From NCBI GenBank assembly GCA_004375725.1, contig SOKS01000063.1, positions 1 to 18,197 on the forward strand: a DNA stretch of 18,197 nt, written 5' to 3'. The notes beneath the pieces are model-generated. The model saw nothing but the letters and a program-made list of their open reading frames with translations, did no database searches and was not told the DNA's origin. Shown piece after piece: positions 14,394-18,197 of this stretch (position 1 is its first letter; every line of letters starts with the position of its first letter). The position numbers and the translations under genes were made by a program. Origin of the DNA: Dehalococcoidia bacterium. GTDB taxonomy: Bacteria; Chloroflexota; Dehalococcoidia; Dehalococcoidales; RBG-16-60-22.

Positions 14394-15536
14394 ATGGCAA
14401 AGTCAAGTTTTGTGGCGAATCCAGCCAAAATCAAAGTCATCGGCTTGGGGGGTGGCGGTTGCAATGCGATAACCCGCATGGTCAGGGAAGAAATTCCGGG
14501 TGTGGAATTCATTGCCATGAATACCGATGCCCAGGCCTTGGCGGTTACTGAAGCACCTATACGCATTCAGCTTGGCGAGAAACTCACCAGAGGGCTGGGT
14601 GTTGGCGGCGACCATAACATGGGCCAGAAAGCAGCCGAAGAGAGTCGTGAGGAACTGCAGGCGCTGGTTAGCGGAGCTGATATGGTCTTTGTCACCGGTG
14701 GTATGGGTGGTGGCACCGGCACCGGGGCAGCACCCACCGTGGCCGAGATAGCCAAGCAGAGTGGTGCCTTGACCATTGCGGTGGTCACCAAGCCTTTCAA
14801 CTTTGAAGGTGCCCACCGTATGCAGGTAGCCAATGAAGGCATCACCAGACTGCTCGGCAAAGTCGATACCCTGATTATTATTCCGAACGACAAGCTGCTT
14901 ACACTCTGCGACCAGAAGACGGGCGTAGATAGCGCCTTCAAGCTTGCCGATGATGTTCTCAGGCACGGTGTTCAGGCTATCGCGGAGGTCATCACCACTC
15001 CCGGGCTGATTAACCTGGACTTCGCCGACGTGAAATCGATCATGAAAGACGCTGGTCCGGCCTGGATGTCAATTGGCCGGGGCTCAGGCCAGAATCGTGC
15101 CGTGGAGGCGGCCAAGCAGGCCTTGTCCAGCCCGCTACTGGATGTCTCCATCAACGGATCAAAAGCGATTCTCTTCAACGTGGTTGGCAGCACCAGTCTC
15201 ACCCTGTTTGAGGTCAACGAGGCAGCTGACGTTATCCGTCAGGCTGTGGACCCCGAGGCTAATATCATTTTCGGTGTTGCCCATGATCCGGAAATGGATA
15301 ATGATGTCCGGATTACCCTGGTCGCTACCGGTTTCGTGGCCAAGCTCGGGTTGACCGGAGCCGGTCAGGAGGATGAACTGACTCAGCTTCTCAGAGGCAT
15401 CAAGAGCGAGGATGAGCTGGACGTTCCTTCGTTCCTGCGTCGTCCCATGGTCAGCCACCGGCGCCAGGCAATCACGCCGGCAATGAAACCGATGCAGCCG
15501 CCACTGCTGACTCCATCTGAGGCACAGCGGCAGTAA
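14394..15536 (+). CDS. ftsZ: Cell division protein FtsZ
   Basis: Tubulin-like GTPase forming the division ring. The 380-aa protein has the N-terminal nucleotide loop GLGGGGCNA (17-25), tubulin signature GGGTGTG (105-111), and the T7 synergy loop NLDFADV (207-213) with the catalytic aspartates in place. The core ends near 314. A short linker of about 28 residues leads to the conserved C-terminal peptide DVPSFLRR (343-350) that normally binds FtsA. This peptide is not terminal: about 30 residues follow, the first part basic (SHRRQ), the rest Pro/Met-rich. GGAGG sits well placed before the ATG. It directly follows ftsA. Confidence 0.97.
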   Translation: MAKSSFVANPAKIKVIGLGGGGCNAITRMVREEIPGVEFIAMNTDAQALAVTEAPIRIQLGEKLTRGLGVGGDHNMGQKAAEESREELQALVSGADMVFVTGGMGGGTGTGAAPTVAEIAKQSGALTIAVVTKPFNFEGAHRMQVANEGITRLLGKVDTLIIIPNDKLLTLCDQKTGVDSAFKLADDVLRHGVQAIAEVITTPGLINLDFADVKSIMKDAGPAWMSIGRGSGQNRAVEAAKQALSSPLLDVSINGSKAILFNVVGSTSLTLFEVNEAADVIRQAVDPEANIIFGVAHDPEMDNDVRITLVATGFVAKLGLTGAGQEDELTQLLRGIKSEDELDVPSFLRRPMVSHRRQAITPAMKPMQPPLLTPSEAQRQ

Positions 15537-15659
15537 GTAATCGCGTCATATTCGTACAAAGGTAAGCGCCCCTGGCGAAAAATAGATGGCGTAAAGGGCC
15601 AACCGTTCTTGAAGCGGGGGCGTGGACATTTGGGATATTATAGATAGGAGCAAACAGTC
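15537..15659 (+). other. Gap after ftsZ with a possible RNA stem
   Basis: No gene is visible. CGCCCC (15567-15572) can pair with GGGGCG (15617-15622), enclosing purine-rich sequence. No T-run follows, so it is not a standard terminator. It matches no riboswitch consensus that I could convincingly apply; a c-di-GMP-I fit was tried and failed. Confidence 0.25.
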
Positions 15660-15839
15660 GTGGCTTTAGACGGCGTTGTAGGTTACCGCAATGGAAAAGG
15701 CGAAAACCGCAACAACGGGCTCAAGTTTGCTTACTGCCCCTGCTGCAATAAAAAGGGGCTATACAAAGTGGCCCGCAGGTATGAGCGTTGCCGCTGTTGC
15801 GGATTGCACCGGGTGCTATTGCCAGGGCAGGACTTCTGA
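15660..15839 (+). CDS. Small zinc-ribbon protein (59 aa)
   Basis: Short ORF that I read directly: GTG at 15660, TGA at 15837-15839. An in-frame TAG at 15645 sets the upstream limit. The product has two cysteine clusters, CPCC (26-29) and CRCC (44-47), spaced 14 residues apart as in zinc-ribbon microproteins, with a basic stretch (KKGLYKVARRYERCR) between them. GGAG lies nine bases before the GTG. It lies between ftsZ and rsmD on the same strand. Other proteins with this layout bind nucleic acid or act as small structural factors, but no specific role can be assigned. Confidence 0.65.
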   Translation: MALDGVVGYRNGKGENRNNGLKFAYCPCCNKKGLYKVARRYERCRCCGLHRVLLPGQDF

Positions 15840-15906
15840 TTGTCTGAATCTCTGGAGATAGGCCTTGCTTACCGGCCAATAACTGGATGGCGGTGCTGGT
15901 GTTTTG

Positions 15907-15935
15907 TTGACAATTATTCCCGCAGTATTTATCCT
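15907..15935 (+). promoter_or_regulatory. Probable promoter of rsmD-coaD
   Basis: Perfect -35 TTGACA (15907-15912), 17-base spacer, -10-like TATCCT (15930-15935). Predicted start near 15942, about 50 bases before rsmD. The complementary heptamers TGCTGGT (15894-15900) and ACCAGCA (15959-15965) flank it. Confidence 0.5.
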
Positions 15936-15993
15936 AGTTATATGACACCGCTAACGCAACCAGCATTAAATAATAAATTGTTTCGTATTTGGC

Positions 15994-16548
15994 ATGCGAG
16001 TCATTGCCGGTAAAGCTAAAGGGCATCAGCTGAGAGCCCCCAGAGGAAACGTCACCCGTCCCGCGACAGATTTGGTCAAAGGGGCGATTTTTTCCATTCT
16101 GGAGAATATGGCTGACGATTGGTCACAGGTGCTTGACCTTTTTTCTGGTAGCGGACAACTCGGAATAGAAGCCTTAAGCCGTGGGGCTGGCTGGGTTGAC
16201 TTTGTTGAACGCGAACCGCGATGTTGTGCTATAATAAAACAAAATCTGGAAAAAACGGGTTTTTCAAATCAAGCGCATGTTTATGGCTGCAGCGTCGCCA
16301 AAGCAATCTCCTTTATGGACAAGGAGTACAATATCATTCTGATGGACCCTCCTTATTCTAATTCTTTAATTGGAAATCTGATAACGCAATTAGCCGAATC
16401 CGGGGTGGTCGGTGACAGCTCGGTGGTGGTGGTGACCCACTCATCTCTCCTTCCGTTCAATTCTACATATGGTGCTTTGCATCTTATTAAGGAACATCGT
16501 CACGGTGATAGCTGTATCGCCGTGTTCCGCAAGGGAGGTACATTGTGA
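15994..16548 (+). CDS. rsmD: 16S rRNA m2G966 methyltransferase RsmD
   Basis: Methylates the exocyclic N2 of G966 of 16S rRNA. The 184-aa protein has the N-terminal MRVIAGKAKGHQL and TRPATD (21-26) segments of the family, SAM motif DLFSGSGQLGIEALSRGA (48-65) and catalytic DPPY (118-121). Length is typical. The ATG lacks any clear Shine-Dalgarno sequence, unlike almost every other gene here; an AT-rich leader precedes it. Its stop overlaps the coaD start as GTGA. This rsmD-coaD pairing is common in bacteria. Confidence 0.94.
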   Translation: MRVIAGKAKGHQLRAPRGNVTRPATDLVKGAIFSILENMADDWSQVLDLFSGSGQLGIEALSRGAGWVDFVEREPRCCAIIKQNLEKTGFSNQAHVYGCSVAKAISFMDKEYNIILMDPPYSNSLIGNLITQLAESGVVGDSSVVVVTHSSLLPFNSTYGALHLIKEHRHGDSCIAVFRKGGTL

Positions 16549-17030
16549 CCATAGTCGTTTATCCGGGGACCTTTGACCCGATTACCAATGGCCACCTCGA
16601 TATCGTGCGGCGGGCTGCCAGGTTATTTGACAGGATAGTAATTGGCGTGTACGAAAAATCAAACAAGCACCTGGTATTTACCACTGAGGAACGGGTAGAA
16701 CTGGTCAGACTGGCAGTAGCCAGTATACCAAACGTTGAAGTAAAATCATTCAGTGGGTTGACGGTTGATTTTGCCAGGAAAGAAAAAGCTCCGGTCATGA
16801 TCCGTGGCCTGCGGATGAATGCCGATTTTGAAAAAGAATTTGAGATGGCAATGATGAACCGTAAACTGGCTCCAGACCTGGACCTGCTCTGCCTGATGGC
16901 CAGACAGGAGTATCAATTTCTCAGTTCCAGCCTGCTGAAAGAGGTAGCTCGCCTGGGTGGTAATATCAGTGACCTCGTACCAGAGCATGTGGCTGAAGCT
17001 CTAAGAAAGAAGGTTCACGGTACAATGTAA
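16545..17030 (+). CDS. coaD: Phosphopantetheine adenylyltransferase
   Basis: Penultimate enzyme of coenzyme A synthesis: transfers AMP from ATP to 4'-phosphopantetheine. The 161-aa protein shows the nucleotidyltransferase motif YPGTFDPITNGH (T/HxGH, 6-17), RGLR (87-90) and SSSLLKEVA (127-135). Length is normal. The start is GTG within the GTGA overlap with rsmD, preceded by GGGAGGT at ideal spacing, so translation is coupled. Confidence 0.97.
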   Translation: MTIVVYPGTFDPITNGHLDIVRRAARLFDRIVIGVYEKSNKHLVFTTEERVELVRLAVASIPNVEVKSFSGLTVDFARKEKAPVMIRGLRMNADFEKEFEMAMMNRKLAPDLDLLCLMARQEYQFLSSSLLKEVARLGGNISDLVPEHVAEALRKKVHGTM

Positions 17031-17094
17031 TTGATGAAGATGCCCGGAGTTTTTTACCCAAAACCGCCATTTTAGTAGAAAAGGAGGTAGATGT

Positions 17095-17361
17095 ATGGCG
17101 TACAAGATTACGGAGGAGTGCATAAGCTGTGGTGCATGTGAACCGGAGTGCCCGAACGAGGCAATCAGCGAGGGGGAAACAATCTACGTAATTGACCCCC
17201 AAAAGTGCACCGAGTGTGTTGGCTCCCATGAATCATCAAAGTGTGTTGAGGTCTGCCCAGTAGACTGCTGTGTACTTGACCCGGCGCACCAGGAAAGCCG
17301 CGAGCAGCTTCTGGAAAAGTGGCAGAAGCTGCATCCGGGAGAAACGCCGTCAGGTACCTAG
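17095..17361 (+). CDS. 2[4Fe-4S] ferredoxin (YfhL/Alvin type)
   Basis: Small electron carrier binding two [4Fe-4S] clusters. The 88-aa protein has a normal first motif, CISCGACEPECP (C9, C12, C15, C19), and a second with an eight-residue insertion, C38-x2-C41-x8-C50-x3-C54-P, as in Allochromatium-type ferredoxins. Two further Cys (58, 59) follow, and a charged C-terminal helix of about 25 residues closes the protein, also typical of that subgroup. The ATG follows a full AAAAGGAGGT site. It stands alone, 64 nt after coaD, before a convergent terminator-like hairpin. The redox partner is unknown. Confidence 0.93.
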   Translation: MAYKITEECISCGACEPECPNEAISEGETIYVIDPQKCTECVGSHESSKCVEVCPVDCCVLDPAHQESREQLLEKWQKLHPGETPSGT

Positions 17362-17406
17362 TGGTAACCTGACATTAAATACCATACCGACAATTGCAGA
17401 AAGCAA

Positions 17407-17451
17407 ATGGGGGCTACGCGATATGTAGTTTAACAGGATCGTAGCCCCCAT
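17407..17451. terminator. Hairpin between convergent fdx and cvpA
   Basis: Perfect 12-bp inverted repeat: ATGGGGGCTACG (17407-17418) and CGTAGCCCCCAT (17440-17451), with a 21-nt loop. Six T lie about 11 bases beyond it on the plus strand. On the minus strand the right flank is TTGCTTTC. Probably a bidirectional terminator, though neither T-run is ideal. Confidence 0.55.
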
Positions 17452-17487
17452 ATCTAAATCTCTTTTTTCGGCGGTTAATATTTTAGC

Positions 17488-17976
17488 TTACTGGAAAAAA
17501 GAGCGCACCGAGTTAAATTCCTCGGGCAGTAGCGCCAGTACCATAGGGAAGCTGTCCAGGAGAAAGTTAGCCAGAGCCGATTCCGCAATCGGGTCGGATA
17601 TGCCCAGAAATTGGGTCCACATGGCCAGCAGGGCGCCAGCGAATATGGAGCCCATTATCAGACCGAAGAGTGCCCCACCCAGCCGGTTTACCCAGCCCAG
17701 CAGTACGATGGAGGCCAGCCACTTCAGAACGCCGGCGATTATGCTGGCAATGAGTATAATGACGACGAGTATTATGGCGAAGGCCACCACCCGGGCCAGT
17801 GTCTCCTGGGGTATGAAGGTAAGCTTATCCGCCAGGGCTACGTAAAAACGACCGGCCAGAATGACGCCAACAATTACTCCGACAAGTGTCAGCGCCGTTT
17901 TGATGATGCCGATTTTCAGGCCAGTTAATGCGGTGATGCCGATTATCACAATTATTACGATATCAAGCCAGCTCAT
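17488..17976 (-). CDS. CvpA family membrane protein
   Basis: A 162-aa inner-membrane protein with four hydrophobic segments (about 3-25, 27-46, 62-88, 98-124) and the family pattern MSWLDIVIIVIIGITALTGLKIG at the N-terminus and GGALFGLIMGSIFAGALL in the last helix. CvpA is named for its role in colicin V production in E. coli and has been linked to envelope stress resistance; its activity is not known. The ATG has AAGGGG about ten bases upstream. It lies 69 nt downstream of the ABC permease gene on the same strand. Confidence 0.88.
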   Translation of the reverse strand: MSWLDIVIIVIIGITALTGLKIGIIKTALTLVGVIVGVILAGRFYVALADKLTFIPQETLARVVAFAIILVVIILIASIIAGVLKWLASIVLLGWVNRLGGALFGLIMGSIFAGALLAMWTQFLGISDPIAESALANFLLDSFPMVLALLPEEFNSVRSFFQ

Positions 17977-18038
17977 GGTTTTTCAGCCCCTTTACAAGTA
18001 CGACTCTCAGTCCCCTTTTTCTTGTTTTACATTTTACC

Positions 18039-18068
18039 ATTATTATCATTCGTAGTGCAGCGCGTCAA
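18039..18068 (-). promoter_or_regulatory. Candidate promoter of cvpA inside the permease 3' end
   Basis: Minus strand: TTGACG (18063-18068), 18-base spacer, AATAAT (18039-18044). It overlaps the end of the permease coding region. It is a sequence match only. Confidence 0.3.
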
Positions 18069-18197
18069 TAGGGTTGAGGCGGGCGGCTCTCATTGCCGGG
18101 TACAAACCGGAGGCAAGACCAATAAAAACTGAGACTGAGACAGCCAAGATTACAATAAATGGCGATACCACCGCGTTGATTGTGAACCCACCAAGGT
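18046..18197 (-). CDS. MacB/FtsX-type ABC transporter permease (C-terminal fragment, cut by window edge)
   Basis: Only the last 49-50 residues are present. The stop is TGA at 18046-18048 and the frame is open to the window edge. The sequence has a hydrophobic final helix (SPFIVILAVSVSVFIGLASG) followed by LYPAMRAARLNPIDALHYE, the classic C-terminal signature of MacB/LolC/FtsX-family permeases: G-x-x-P-A-x-x-A-(A/S)-x-(L/M)-(D/N)-P-(I/V)-x-A-L. The substrate cannot be told from this piece. It is the upstream neighbour of cvpA. Confidence 0.85.
   Translation of the reverse strand, partial: LGGFTINAVVSPFIVILAVSVSVFIGLASGLYPAMRAARLNPIDALHYE

Noticed and set aside
15541..15630. Possible c-di-GMP-I or fluoride riboswitch after ftsZ
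   Set aside because: GGGCCAACC...GAAG...GGGGGCG only loosely resembles the GEMM core, key conserved positions are missing, and the downstream gene gives no support.

Overview
The window looks like chromosomal DNA of a bacterium, most probably of the phylum Chloroflexota and plausibly class Dehalococcoidia. This is inferred from a compact core-gene layout and a reduced division cluster (mraZ-rsmH-small ORF-ftsA-ftsZ) with no murein synthesis genes. No rRNA, tRNA, CRISPR array, insertion sequence or phage gene is visible. Nearly all of it is coding, with good Shine-Dalgarno sites and several near-consensus sigma70-type promoters.

Layout. (1) 36-5324, minus strand, in transcription order: a two-helix channel protein with an unusual pore filter; a UspA-like protein; two TrkA/RCK-type nucleotide-binding proteins; then the DNA-uptake pair comEA-comEC. 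(2) 5325-5489: divergent regulatory region with two strong promoters and several palindromes. (3) 5490-6004, plus strand: an 87-aa HTH regulator and a 58-aa ORF with a strong ribosome site. (4) 6060-11074, minus strand, in transcription order: a MogA/MoaB-family protein, trmD, rplS with a long acidic tail, priA and def, probably one operon read from a promoter at 11097-11125. (5) 11174-15536, plus strand: mraZ promoter and a 10-bp-phased operator array, then mraZ, rsmH, a 71-aa protein, ftsA and ftsZ. (6) 15660-17361, plus strand: a 59-aa zinc-ribbon microprotein, rsmD, coaD and a 2[4Fe-4S] ferredoxin. (7) 17488-18197, minus strand: cvpA and the C-terminal end of a MacB/FtsX-type ABC permease running off the window.

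How the genes fit together. The channel, RCK and Usp genes suggest a membrane pore gated by separate cytosolic nucleotide-sensing subunits. The MogA-trmD-rplS-priA-def block joins translation (tRNA methylation, ribosomal protein, N-terminal deformylation) to replication restart. The mraZ block provides division-ring proteins.

Most notable observations: the TQGAN filter in place of TVGYG in the channel; a 31-residue C-terminal module shared by RsmH and the 71-aa protein just downstream; paired near-identical operators on the HTH promoter; and two small genes (58 and 59 aa) that a 60-aa length cutoff would miss.
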